From: Blastomussa wellsi
Taxonomy: Eukaryota; Cnidaria; Anthozoa; Scleractinia; Plerogyridae
Reading direction: 5' to 3'
Assembly: GCA_947652115.1 (NCBI GenBank)
Contig: OX393565.1
Coordinates: 23,315,938 to 23,379,937 of the forward strand
DNA: 64,000 nt
Shown: in pieces, positions 26,479-36,170 of the stretch
How positions within the stretch are numbered: the first letter of the stretch is position 1
Layout: each line of letters starts with the position of its first letter
The notes under the pieces: generated by a model
Seen by the model: only the letters and a program-made list of their open reading frames with translations
What the model was told of the DNA's origin: nothing
Database searches by the model: none
Translations under genes and position numbers: made by a program

Positions 26479-27736
26479 AAACAAGTGTTCAACTAAAACC
26501 GTCGTTTCTTTTCTTCCTCGACAAAACATGAATAAAACAAAATAGAAAATAAGCAGATATATCAATTGCTCACCCACATTTGTGACGCAGTATCCTAGAT
26601 TACAAGTAGGCGAAGGTACCAACTTATATATATAGAAATCCTGACAGTTCTGAACTTCAATTGTGCTGCTATACTGACAGCACCCTCCAGTATTGCTGTA
26701 ACACACTGTCCTTGTCACCGCGCCTTCTGCAGCCGTTGGGTGGATTCCGTTTAACCAACCAGGATAAGAAGTGCCGCAAACGTCTGCTTGCGGCTGTGGA
26801 CAACTTTCTGGCAAATAGGATTCATGTTCACCGGTGAAGCGGTACCATAGACTAGCAAGGGGATTGTCGCATCGACCTTGATAAGGAGTGCTTAGCTTTC
26901 TGTTGGCAGAGTCCAGTGACGAGTACGACTGACAATCTGGCAATTTTAAAACGATGTGGATGAAACTTTCCTACCAACAACGGACTAAATTTGTAATATT
27001 TAATGGCAATTAGATTCAATTTCTCATTTCCGTATTCCTTTCGAGAAATAAATATTCAATGCTCAAACCCCAACTAGATTCAAAACGCGAATGTCGATGT
27101 TGTCTAGCTTCATTGACAGGTTAATGAAAACTTGTATCATTTCATGATCGGCTGCAAACATCATGCACGGTATTTATAATTTAGAAGCGACCTACCACCT
27201 GTTTCTCTGCGTATTCTCTTTCGTTCAACAATTTGATGTAAGGCTCCTGTATCTAAGGGCTTTATTTTCCAATAGAACGTTCGTCTTTTTTCATTTAGTG
27301 GTTTTCGTACATTCCAAACCGTTGTGGCAGGAAATTTAGATTATCATTTTGCAGTTGGAAGAAAGACCAAATCACCAGGCCCCAGTTGTTCAAAGGGTGG
27401 ATAACGCTATACACCGGATAAATCACAATCCAGTGGATAAGTGTTGGCAAAACAAACTGCACTATCCAGTGGATAGTGATTTATCCAGTGGATAGCGTTA
27501 TCCACTCTTTGAACAACCGGGGCCCATACATGGAGATTAAATACCAGCAGTTAGAGTAATTATTAGTTATTCCTACATACTGACGGCGCACAATTATTAG
27601 ACCATATTACATCTTTAGGAAACTTCGTCAGATTTGATGAATGATATGACTAATGAAACCATGCACCCAAACCTGCATATGCCAAGTCTCCATTTGTTAA
27701 TAGCATCAAGACTGGGATAAGGAGCCAAGATATCAT
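4149..27736 (-). CDS. polycystin-1-like receptor-channel with D8C, EGF, REJ, GPS, PLAT and PKD-channel domains (22 exons)
   Basis: Predicted cell-surface receptor/cation-channel subunit of the polycystin-1 (PKD1/PKD1L/PKDREJ) family. Exons (high to low): 27736-27673, 26936-26574, 24483-24094, 21645-21565, 21364-20996, 19988-19602, 19135-19055, 17936-17814, 17406-17284, 16461-16336, 15313-15185, 14497-13795, 13412-12839, 12493-12274, 11917-11793, 11550-11368, 10704-10480, 9896-9177, 8780-8544, 8178-6871, 6489-6321, 5620-4149. Phases agree at every junction and the sum is 8172 nt, 2723 aa plus stop. Residues: signal 1-21; D8C 22-272 and 300-551 with EGF-like inserts 273-299 and 552-578; EGF 579-745; REJ region 746-1422; GAIN/GPS 1423-1680; then 11 probable membrane helices with PLAT near 1750-1865. 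Leucine-rich repeats, C-type lectin and PKD Ig repeats of vertebrate polycystin-1 were not seen. The exon 14/15 junction has an alternative (12278 with 11910) in the same frame; exon 16 uses a weak GTCTAA donor. The domain calls are secure; the single-gene model is inferred from phase. Confidence 0.88.
5794..5832. repeat. CCAA microsatellite
   Basis: Repeats of CCAA with two CCAGC variants, just 5' (on the minus strand) of the last polycystin exon, inside intron 21. Confidence 0.8.
6321..8178 (-). CDS. polycystin exons 20-21: PLAT domain, membrane helices and WYNG loop
   Basis: Exon 20 (8178-6871) starts with a PLAT/LH2 domain: [11 protein letters not shown], a [12 protein letters not shown] strand, [21 protein letters not shown] and [11 protein letters not shown]. 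The PLAT domain of polycystin-1 lies in the cytosol after the first helix. Five hydrophobic segments follow (around [81 protein letters not shown]). Exon 21 (6489-6321) encodes [13 protein letters not shown]...WYNG and WMRQLRIKN, the conserved linker into the channel domain. Confidence 0.9.
8544..9896 (-). CDS. polycystin exons 18-19: GAIN/GPS autoproteolysis domain and first membrane helix
   Basis: Exon 18 (9896-9177) ends in [17 protein letters not shown] and exon 19 (8780-8544) goes on to [12 protein letters not shown]. Together these give the GPS signature C..W....W...GC...C.C.HLT.FG. The HL/T cleavage triplet is intact (predicted cut between residues 1679 and 1680). A hydrophobic helix follows about 30 residues later ([20 protein letters not shown]), the first transmembrane segment. 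Basic runs RKRR and REKR lie about 50-65 residues before the GPS cysteines. Confidence 0.9.
10480..14497 (-). CDS. polycystin exons 12-17: REJ (receptor for egg jelly) region
   Basis: Exons 14497-13795, 13412-12839, 12493-12274, 11917-11793, 11550-11368 and 10704-10480. The start of the REJ homology shows in exon 12: a [14 protein letters not shown] motif followed by [12 protein letters not shown], the family's SYDPD...W.C signature. Exon 13 has paired cysteines and beta-rich sequence; exons 14-17 are helical. In this family REJ lies just before the GAIN/GPS domain, as here. Exon 16 starts at 11550 behind a strong pyrimidine tract; other acceptors there break phase. Confidence 0.75.
10841..10959. 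repeat. ATTGC/ATTGT pentanucleotide array
   Basis: About 24 units of ATTGC or ATTGT in blocks. It lies in the intron between polycystin exons 16 and 17. Open frames reading MQCNAMQCN come from this array and are not genes. Confidence 0.9.
15185..17936 (-). CDS. polycystin exons 8-11: four EGF_CA domains
   Basis: Four phase 1-1 exons (17936-17814, 17406-17284, 16461-16336, 15313-15185; 123-129 nt) each encode one EGF domain. Three start DI(D/N)EC and the first DTNEC, the calcium-binding N-terminal signature; each has a C.N..GSF.C.C..GY.G.G..C core. One exon per EGF is the usual animal layout. They form the stalk between the D8C head and the REJ region. Confidence 0.88.
15684..15796. repeat. 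ATC/ACC trinucleotide array
   Basis: ATC repeats with an inner CCG/CCA block. In the intron between polycystin exons 10 and 11. Confidence 0.85.
16620..17190. mobile_element. MITE of the GGTTTTCACGTCAC family, copy 1 (degraded)
   Basis: Has TGTCACGCAATAG on the left and ATCACGTCACGG on the right, with the central pair GGAGCCGCCATGTTGG / CCAATATGGCGGCTGG near 16800-16850, as in copies at 50607 and 52310. Ends are worn. In the intron between polycystin exons 9 and 10. Confidence 0.55.
18500..18870. repeat. (GAACGAGC)n octanucleotide minisatellite
   Basis: About 40 near-perfect 8-bp units, strongest at 18531-18860, with GAAC/GAAT variants at the rims. In the intron between polycystin exons 7 and 8. 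Since 8 and 3 are coprime and the unit yields no stop, all frames on both strands stay open; these frames are artefacts. Confidence 0.95.
19055..19135 (-). CDS. polycystin exon 7: short EGF-like half domain
   Basis: 81-nt phase 1-1 exon, twin of exon 4. Encodes [20 protein letters not shown] then PCK, the C.C..GY.G..C end of an EGF-like fold. Confidence 0.75.
19602..19988 (-). CDS. polycystin exon 6: D8C domain 4 (type b)
   Basis: D8C domain with [30 protein letters not shown], a CC pair followed by [19 protein letters not shown] and CDQRYCG. Near-copy of exon 3 (24094-24483). Phase 1-1, donor GTAAGT. Its upstream intron opens with a long inverted repeat at 20013-20210. Confidence 0.87.
20013..20210. 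repeat. inverted repeat, ~90-base arms
   Basis: Left arm AGCAATAGACCACAAGTTTC and onward, right arm its complement ending at GTGGTCTATTGCT. Centre near 20108 around GAGCCGCAGGCGAG. Begins 25 bases upstream (minus sense) of polycystin exon 6. Confidence 0.8.
20996..21364 (-). CDS. polycystin exon 5: D8C domain 3 (type a)
   Basis: D8C domain with [32 protein letters not shown], a CC pair, [12 protein letters not shown] and LRYC. Closely matches exon 2 (26574-26936) including the LPESCPQPQ stretch and the ending CVTNVG, so it is the duplicate of that exon. Phase 1-1. Confidence 0.86.
21565..21645 (-). CDS. polycystin exon 4: short EGF-like half domain
   Basis: An 81-nt phase 1-1 exon encoding a C..C.C.EGY.G.PC pattern, the C-terminal half of an EGF-like domain. 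It has a twin of equal length at 19055-19135. It sits after the D8C b-type exon in both repeats. Confidence 0.75.
22280..23703. mobile_element. TIR-bounded element (AGTAGGGAGTTTAAGAAACC)
   Basis: AGTAGGGAGTTTAAGAAACC at the left and the complement GGTTTTCTTAAACTCCCTACT at the right, each followed inward by ACGGC-rich sequence. About 1.42 kb with no transposase frame. No clear target duplication. It contains the inverted repeat at 23246-23398. In polycystin intron 3. Confidence 0.65.
23246..23398. repeat. inverted repeat around CACTCGTTCGCTGCGCTCAC
   Basis: Arms from CATAGAAAGTGCTTTGTACG to its complement, with TGGAAAAC / GTTTTCCA at the centre. Nested in the element at 22280-23703. Confidence 0.75.
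24094..24483 (-). CDS. polycystin exon 3: D8C domain 2 (type b)
   Basis: Second D8C domain: [33 protein letters not shown], a CC pair, [14 protein letters not shown] and CDQRYCG. It opens with VPGIPAEC, as does the exon at 19602-19988, which it matches almost residue for residue. Phase 1-1. Donor GTAAGT, acceptor TAAACAG. Confidence 0.87.
25925..26140. repeat. inverted repeat, ~100-base arms, with hammerhead-like core
   Basis: Left arm AATGATAAGTCAAAGACTAC.., right arm its complement. Inner arms hold CAATATTTCGGCTGGCC / GGCCAGCCGAAATATTG. On the right arm CTGAAGA (26044-26050), a GGCTGG/CCAGCC stem with loop TCTGG, and GAAA (26069-26072). In polycystin intron 2. Confidence 0.8.
26291..26478. 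repeat. ATT-rich trinucleotide tract
   Basis: Runs of ATT with GTT variants up to about 100 bases from the end of polycystin exon 2. Confidence 0.85.
26574..26936 (-). CDS. polycystin exon 2: D8C domain 1 (type a)
   Basis: Encodes a uromodulin-type D8C domain: WYRFTG, then a cysteine-rich core with PGWLNGIHP, a TRTVC step, a CC pair, and a closing [19 protein letters not shown]. These are the hallmark positions of the eight-cysteine domain of uromodulin, GP2 and OIT3, a secreted or extracellular module. Phase 1 at both ends, so it can be duplicated without frame loss. Most like the exon at 20996-21364. Confidence 0.85.
27378..27524. repeat. MITE-like inverted repeat
   Basis: GGCCCCAGTTGTTCAAAGG against the complement of CTTTGAACAACCGGGGCC; inner GTGGATAACGC / GCGTTATCCAC and repeated TCCAGTGGAT. 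In polycystin intron 1. Confidence 0.75.
27673..27736 (-). CDS. polycystin exon 1: signal peptide
   Basis: ATG followed by a hydrophobic stretch ([13 protein letters not shown]) and ending in LAYA, a good signal-peptidase site directly before the first D8C residues. The exon ends in phase 1 with a GTTTGG donor, which joins exactly to the phase-1 acceptor at 26936. TTTCAG just upstream of the ATG could be the acceptor of a 5'UTR intron. No other exon between this and exon 2 is needed to keep frame. Confidence 0.72.
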
Positions 27737-27949
27737 TTTCTGAAATTCAAGTCAATTGATAAGCTCACTACACGAAATGGAAAAATGGTGTAACATTTTA
27801 AAATAATTACGAAGAAATTCCGTTGATTGCATTTTGGAACTGTTATAATTGTAAAGCTGCTTAAGCTATCTAGAGTTCTACATGCATCCATAAAGGGTAC
27901 CTTAAATCCCACGTAAAGATTTCCGCCGAGCTGCGTAAAATGCTTTAGG

Positions 27950-28787
27950 AAGCTAATATAATCGGTCCAATGTGAATTGCAAAACGGGTTCAAAATAAAT
28001 AGGCGGGATCAGTTAGTTTCAGGCTCAAAAGTGGCACCTCCAACGATTATTGTGTTCTATGATCTATGATGGTAGCTGATCAATTTATACCAAAAGAAAA
28101 GTCAAACGGAAGTTTTATCTAAGCTTCGCTTCCTTTGACGCGCATTCAAACACAAAAACATGAATAATTAATGCACTTCATGCGGACTTACCTTCAGGTG
28201 ACTGTAGCACTGAGACCTACATACTTTCCTCTGGTCTTTTGTAATGGAATGTCTTCAGGCAAGTGCTATAATCAACTGCTTCGGTGTTGTTGTGACCTTG
28301 CGATACTTCTCTTTGCAAGTTTAAGGTTCAAATTTACTTTCACCAAGTCAAAATGTTGCCCCATGGAGACTTTTCTCTTCTTGTTTAATTCGGTAAGATA
28401 ATCAAATAAATGTTTAACAATATTTTCTTGGAGACGAAGTGATTGGTTTTACTTCCAGAACAATGGATTCTGAATGTTTTGATCTAGAATAATTACCAAC
28501 TTTAAAGGAACCCATTCTTACAGTTGGGTCTAGCTGTGGGATATTAAATAAACAATCCCTATCTGATTAGCGTCGCTCTAGTGTTCCAAACTATTCTTTG
28601 TTCTATACCAGCTGTTCATAATTTTTGCTTCCACTAAAGCGAAGTTATTTTTACATGTCTGTTGTAAAACGTTGTGAAGATTCTGCAAGATAAAGTTTAA
28701 AATCACTTTTATCAGCAAATAAACGCTGCAAATGAATTCATGGAGATTGTTATGGACAAGCGCGCAATGACAGTTTATCTGATCCAC
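27950..28787 (-). pseudogene. possible decayed exons of the 12-cysteine family
   Basis: Three weak minus-strand likenesses to exons of the gene cluster at 32-63 kb. At 28787-28578, QTCKNNFALVEAK resembles CKPNFFTDVEAKC of gene P1 but lacks the second cysteine. At about 28320-28210, NTEAVDYSTCLKTF resembles TAEAVDCGRTF of gene M and then meets a stop. At about 27993, LNPFCNSHW resembles the NPFC step of the closing exon, with a stop just before it. No consistent splicing joins them. They may be relics of another copy or chance likeness. Confidence 0.25.
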
Positions 28788-31331
28788 AGCTAACGGTTAC
28801 CTTGCATTGCGCTACTTTAATTAGGCAGCCAAGCAATACCATCTTTAAGCGGAATTTCTAAACGGCTGTACCAGTCTTTGACTAAGATATATTTGATTTG
28901 GCTCAAATGTCGCAAAACGATTTCACAATGGTCTAAAATGTTTTCTTTCCGGATATTTTGATCTGCAAATTTCCACTGCTATGGGGAAAACAACTTCATT
29001 GAATTTTTAAAACAATGAAATAATAAAAAGCGGTAATCAGCTGATTTCAACATTGGGTTGAAATATTGAGCTTAAAGCTGTTTGTAGACGATTCGGTGCA
29101 TTTAAGAGGCCGAAAATTGTTTCTACTGAAAAACGCAGTTAATACGCCAACGCTTGTCGTATAGGTATTTGTGGGGTTAAATTACATATTTTAGCACATT
29201 ATTACCCAATCTGCATTTCCAATCCCCATTTTTTGCTTTTTTCACGACAATCCTTACTTCGTGGAATGCAGGTAGAATTACACGCGTGATGAGGAGAATG
29301 ATTGAGCGAAAATCTTGGCTTTCCTTAGGGTTTTTGTCTATGAAAATCGAGCTGTTGTCACGTGGTCTATCAAAACATTGCGTTCAGTTAGCGCCTCGCA
29401 GGAAGACTGGGCTCCTATCAGGGATTACAGAGTGTTTTTTTTTTCATCCTTGCTTTCAGTTTCCGCGGCAAGACGTCTTCACCTTTTTTGCTTGAGTTCT
29501 GTATCATGCATTTTTCTGGATGGGCCGAATATTTAGCTTCATGATTTTTTTTGAAAGAAAGAAAAATGCGAAACCCATCCGGATTTGTTTGCTGGTGGCC
29601 GATAATAAGGAAGCTTCAAAGGAACATACGCTTTTACTCAAAATCAGAGTTGTTTTCTGAAAATTACAGTTTGGTTGTTGAAAATAAGAGTTGATTTGGA
29701 GTGATTTATTATTTCATTGTTTTAACAATCTATCCTTATGCCATACTTGTCTCACTTTGTTTGCTTTTGTGGTTTACTTGGCACTGCTAGAGAACACCTT
29801 GCATCCAATGCAAGGCGAGGGGAGCCAACTTTTTATCATGTAAACGTTTCGCTGCTATATAAAAAGAAATGTATGAAAATTATCTCGCCTTTGGTAGCTC
29901 AGTACGGAGGGTAACCCTCCATATAAACATCCCCTAAAATTTATTTCCTTAATACAATAAAAGATAATTACGAATAGCTTCTTCAATAATTTTGTTCCAG
30001 AATAACAGTGGAGAAGCTTCTCCGTTGTTAGTCTATAGATGCTCAACAAATGATGTTTTGCCCTGGGTGTTGCAAAAAGTATTATCCTTTATTGAGATTA
30101 TCGTTTCGTGATTTCTCGAAGAAGGAATTACAGGTTAAACGGCCAAACATTTTAGACTAAAGCTGAAATCAAATTTTCCAGGAAATAAGATGTCTAACTG
30201 TACACCATAAGCTACAAGAGGAGAAAATTTTTTTTGACAGTGAACCCAAATGACTCTCAATCTTGACCTTCATCTGTCGAATGTTTTGACATTTTTTTAT
30301 GCCACAAAATTCTATGTTGGGTAATAGTGAATGGATTCGAGTGTACTCTCATGTGGCATCATTTTCAATAAGTAATCAATGAATTTATGTTCGTAAGGAT
30401 CGTAAAAAATGTAGAAAATGCCCAATAACGCCGATTGGTTCCCATAGGTTGCGGCTGTGTGTACTGGTGTTGGAATTAAGTGTTAGCTCTCTTATAAATC
30501 TGGGGCGGATCTAGGGGGGGGGGGGGGTTCGGGAGGTTCGATCGAACCCCCTAAATTAAAACAGCTAACGTCAAAAACTTGTAAAAATATGAAATAAATA
30601 CAGTCAATCTTAAAGTCAAAATGTTCTTAGCCAAGTTAAACCTCTGATTCTCAGTAAAGTGCATTATATTTTTATCATACTTTTATTAATGCAAATTTGC
30701 GTGTTTTTACGTAGTTTTGTTATATTTTTCTGAAAAAAAAAAAGACGAAGAAAATTATGAGCAATTGTTTGTTTGCTTGTTTGTTGGTTTCCTATGTGAC
30801 TATTTTAATATTCTTGTAAGTGAGAAATGATTATCACAGCGAATTTTCCAAGTTAAGCAACCCTTGACCTCGCGATACCGGTGCGATGCTCTCATTACCA
30901 ACTTAGCTATGAAGCTATACAGTACAAGATGAGTTGTGAGTACATTTTGTCTGTTCAAGCAGCACGTACTCATTATTTAATACAGATCATGAAACACACG
31001 TTTCAATGTTTTATTATACTTTATAATATAAATAGGATTCTGCGCGCGTTCTGATTGGTCAAAACCCCTTGTTTATCAGAGTATAAAAAAGAAAAAGCGT
31101 GTTTTATTGTTTTCCGCCAGTTTTGCGCGGGTGAAAATTCGCAACGGATGACGGAAAAGATTTTCCATGAAGAAATTCCCGACAAAATTCTGAGTAAAAC
31201 TGTAGAAATTGTCGAGGAAGTTTCTAAGTTCGAGAGGAAAGTAGAATAAGCGAAATTAAATTGCTTCAGTTTATCGATCGTGCGTGTTTTGGTGTTTTTA
31301 CTTGCGGTGTATAAAATCTATATCATAAAGC

Positions 31332-31509
31332 AAATAAAGAAGCCTAAGCCATGTATTATGCTGTCATAAAACACTCTGGACATTTGAGAACACTCGAGAA
31401 ATGTAGAAAACACTCGTCTGCGGCTCGTGTTTTCTACATTTCCGTCGTGTTCTCAAATGCCCGTCGTGCTTTATGGCAGTATAATACATGGCTTAGGCTT
31501 CTTTATTTG
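31332..31509. repeat. inverted repeat, ~85-base arms
   Basis: AAATAAAGAAGCCTAAGCC (31332-31350) against its complement (31490-31508); both arms pass through CATGTATTAT and TAGAAAACAC. Centre CTGCGGCTCG. Confidence 0.8.
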
Positions 31510-31706
31510 TTAAATATACACGATAACTACATTATGCTAACAAACGAGTATCTAAACGTGTAGGCCTTCATACAAGGTCATACAAGGTCATTCCGGAGAT
31601 CTCAAAGGAGCGTTTGAAACTGTGAGGTTATTTGGGCTTGTTTGCTTTTTAATAGAAAAACATGCGAGGACCTATAATTATTTTTTCAAAAAAATTAATT
31701 GGTTTG

Positions 31707-31712
31707 TTTATT
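31707..31712 (-). promoter_or_regulatory. candidate poly(A) signal of gene M
   Basis: The minus strand reads AATAAATAAAC about 315 bases beyond the stop of gene M, giving two overlapping AATAAA hexamers. Position is plausible; no cleavage-site evidence. Confidence 0.3.
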
Positions 31713-32026
31713 TATTTTTACGCAATCAGAATTTTACAAGCCCGAACACCGCCATTTCAATGTTAATCAATGAACGAGTAAGGAAATTATCAGAACATAA
31801 ATAACTGATCATGAGAGAGTTTATCCACATTTGAAACAAATAGAGTGGGGAAGGAATTAGGGCGAACGCACCCGAGGAACGAAGAACGGACTCGAGAGAG
31901 CGGCGGAGATCGAGCCTAGTAAGGAATCGTGCCCTGTAAATCTTTCTTACAAAGGGTAGGTTAGATACACTCCCCCCCCCCCCCACCACCACCACCACCA
32001 GTAAAAGAGCAATAACACACTTTCTT

Positions 32027-35000
32027 TTAAGTAAAAACACTTATCGAAAGAAAAATCATTATGATAGTCACTGATTCTAGCTGGTACTTCATTCTTAGAC
32101 AAATCCCAGCATCAGTAAACAGAGGCCTTGTTCTGTTGTCACAAAATGGGTTATGATTACCCATGAGAGTTTTTTGCTCCTGGACACCAAACGTACAATA
32201 CTTTTGCCTCGCCTTATCGATGCAAGCTTTGGCGTTTTCGAATTCTTCGCATAACGGCGAAGGAACAGGAATAAATTTGGAACGGAACGTTCTCCCGCAA
32301 TCAACAGCTTCAGCGGTGTAATCATTTTCACAAGATGCAACTGTTTGTAGTAGGGGAGGAAGATCATCCCAAGGGATTCGCTTTACAGAAGACTCGCAAA
32401 GTAGCTGTGTTCCTTGTACGATCTGCAGGACCACAAGACTCAGTGCTTCCAGTAGTACAGAGTTCGGAGAAGGTCCTACGCAGGGCTTAAACCGTGTCTT
32501 CAAACAGCGTAAAAATGTCTGAGATTGGTCTCTGATAAAACAAACAACAATAAAAACTTTTGCAATACCTGCAATATAACAAAGATCACATATCACATTC
32601 TAACTAAGTGATATTACACGAGACAGAGTGACTCAATTCGTGTTATATATACCAGACCACGTTTAGGACTTGTGCCAACGAAACGTCTTACTTTACGTAT
32701 CACACGATGTTGACTTTTCCGTTTAACCCTTTTCAAACCAAGGTGGGTGGGCTCTTTTGAGATCCGAGCCAACTTTAACTTCAAAACAGTTAAGGCTACA
32801 AGGGCTCAACCTTGTGACTTTTCCTAAACATTTATTGGAAACAATTTGACTAATGTCACGCGACCAGCGACTTGGACGTTTCCATGACAATTGGTGTTTG
32901 ACAGCCATGTTTCAGAAAATTTACATCTTTTTGTTTTTATCGACGATTTTTATAGTTTTATGTTTCAATTTGAATTCAACTCTAAATTTAGCAGCAGTTT
33001 GTCATATTAGATGCGAGTGAAGGATTTCTTAACACTTTTCTGTTAATGGTTTGTGGTTCTACATCGAATTGCCACAGAATTGCCGGTTTGCAACCAATCC
33101 CGAGAGATTCAAATGACAATATCGTGGCGGCCATGTTGGATGGCCAAACAAAAGAACCTAACCAGAAATCTTCTATTCGTGTAATCCAACATGGCGTCGA
33201 TGACGACACTTGCAAACCAAGAAATAAAAGCATATGTACATATTAGAATTAGTGTGTGGATCATCATACGTTAACCGGGTGACCATAGCACAACCGATTT
33301 TCAAATAACAAGTTTGAAGTTGCCCCCGGTCAAAAGAAGTTGAAAAAAGTCGTTTCGATGTCTCGCATAACGCTCACCTTAAGTCATCTTCCATGTGACA
33401 TGTCGAAATATATTTTCATAGCAGCTTACGATATTTATGAGAAAGCTGAACAATATTAATCACTTAAATATCAGTCGAGGCACTAAAAGTATACCTGCAA
33501 TTAGCTTCCACCTCCGTTGAATAAATCGTTTCCAGGAAAATATCTTCACACATGATCGCCTCCTTGTAAAAGAAATTATTTTCACACACAAACCTGAACC
33601 GAGCTGATGTAAGAGCTGCAAGCGAACAACACAGTAACAAGAATAGTTAACCAGCATGTAAACCGAAGCAAGGAACCAATATCCACTTAGCTTTCAAGTA
33701 TAAGAACCAATCAGCTGCAGGTCAGCCCTTATCTTCTGCTTCCGTATCACAAAGCGACTAGGTGTAGTCGGAGTATTTGTGCCCCTGCCGGACTAGTTTA
33801 TATTCTACTGCATCGCAGGATTACCCCTCGCATTTAACTTCCGCGTAGCCATTTATACTCCTGGTAGCTGGAAAGAAGCGCTACAAGAGTGAAGTTTCTT
33901 GCCCAAGAGCTCAGAACAATAACTCCAGCTAATATTCGAATAACCTCCTACGCAGGCGTTATTAAGGGATTACGTTACACTTGTCCCCACTAACATCTGC
34001 TTAACCGAGGCCAACATTCCTTTCCGCCGCTTCGCCAATCAGATTTTACCTACTAAAATCCTGAAAGCCGACCTTCACCTTGACCGCCACTTAGCCAATC
34101 AGATTTTACCAACTAAAATCCCCACGACGCCTCTCCCGCCGCGAGACACGCGATGAGATGAAACCTGCCAGGGACGATTGATTTTGCTCCAAGTCAGAGA
34201 TTTCTCTGGTAAATTCATTTTAGATGAAAGCAATTACTGAATTTGCAAAGGGAAACTTATTTGCTGAAGGAAAGAGATATACACTCCTTAATTTATCAAC
34301 TGGCTACGGTAAGTCGTTTGTTATCAAGCTTTGCCTTCAGTGTGTTCGACAGTCTCATTGATTTTCAGTTTTCATATTTTTCCCCACAACTCCGCAAAAA
34401 GACATACAATCCAGCAACGAATTACTGAAGTTCAGCCAAGCTAGCCTATGGGTCAAAGTTTCCACGTTTCAGACTCTAAACGACTGTGTAGCGATTTTGG
34501 TGTTCGGAAAAATATTATTTCAAGTGTGTGCGCCATTCATTAATCGTCGGTTGTTCAAACCCAATTTTAAGCAAATGGAGGCCTCAAATCACAAGGGCCA
34601 ATGAACTATCGAAAGGAGAAGTTGAATATATTTTCAAGCCAGCCTTTTAACCCAGCAGCACTGGACGTTTCAAATCAAGTTTGTCGAATCAATGATTCAG
34701 CGCGGTGAAGTTGTATTCGCCTTGACTGGCTCTTTCCAATTTTACCCTTTGATTTGTTCGCTCGTAAATACCACGGATGTGGACCTCTTTGATGATTTCT
34801 AAATTAATTCCGCTTTGCGTTTTCGAGTTGGCGAAGTCTTTTGTGGCATTTTATAGCGTTGAAATAAATATTTCTGATCCACTGTTGTGTTCATGGGAGA
34901 GAGATCATCTTTCCCAAAATATTAACCCTTCCAACTTATGACAGAATCAGACTCGCATGCTTACCTCTTGCGTTCACAATAAATAATATTTTGGTGTTTC

Positions 35001-36139
35001 AACCATCGAAATACACCAGAGTGTTGTATTCAACAGCACCGGCATCCCGAAGAACGGATTCACGGGAAATTTTCTAACGATCGTTTTGAATGCCTACAGA
35101 CAATGCTGATTGGTTAGTTTGTCTGGCGAGAGACAAAAATGAAAGGAATGTTGGTCGCGGTTAAGCAGGCGTTTGTGGGGACAAGTGGTAACGCAATCCC
35201 CTAATAACGCCTGCGTAGGAGGCTTATATTCGAACGGAGGCCACTAGATCCACCTCAGTAACTATTGGATCACTACAGCTGAAAGGGGCCAATAAGTCCT
35301 ATTTATTCCAGAATATTTATTTTTGTCATTCCGTTTGTCGTCTTTGGTATTTTGGTCAGCTAAGAAAAGTACCTGATTAGGTTCGCCGAACTTGAAATAA
35401 AAAAGGTATTTCTTTATTGACTGGAAGTCGCTTAAACACAATAAGTGCTGCTGCTTCTTGTGTAATCCAAAAATAATGAGCAAAGTGGGTTGCATGGGAA
35501 TAAATGCATTGATTACTTTGGATAATAAAAATGTGTTTCGGTATGTAAGCACTAAAAGGCTTTCAATCTACAAAGATTTACACTTTTGACTTTTTCTCTG
35601 TGAAACCAACCTGCGGTGGATGGAAGACTAAGTGGATCTATACCATCGATACAAAATGGATTGTATAGGTCATCCTCCATGAGATCTCCTATGGCACAAC
35701 CACTTTGAACAGCCTTTGAAACACACAGTTTGGATCGAGCATAATCCCTGTAAATGACAAAGCAAACTTCTTTAGCCAATGAACCGCTCAAATCAGTCGA
35801 TAATATTTTTACACTAAGTGAGTGGAACGTGTCATTCCCAACATAAAAGCGAAGGCGGCGGAGCATTTTAAAACATGGGTGAGGAGGGGGCATCGTACAC
35901 CCCGGGGATGGGGTGGGGGTGGCTCAGGTAGGTTTTCGTTGGATATGAGCTAAACAGATCTCCAAATTCTGATCCAGTTATTGAAAGAATTTGCATTAAA
36001 TGCAGTTATTACCTAACAATAGCTTACTGTTCGCATCATGGGATTTGACGTAAGCGGATGTAAACAGACCTAACGAATGTGGGTTTTGTGAGGCGGCAGC
36101 ACCCCTGCCAGCTTCCGCCCCCCGCGCGCTCCACCGCCT

Positions 36140-36170
<31 letters not shown>

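Larger units (their letters stand above)
28790..32020. other. intergenic, no gene seen
   Basis: No supported coding exon. Contents: a tRNA-derived SINE-like end around 30866-30910 (minus sense, with a CTCATTACCAACTTAGCTAT stretch), a G-run near 30516-30528 beside a GGTTCGATCGAACC palindrome, a long inverted repeat at 31332-31509, and a C-run with CAC repeats near 31970-32000. The last 300 bases before 32027 are probably the 3'UTR of gene M. Confidence 0.55.
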
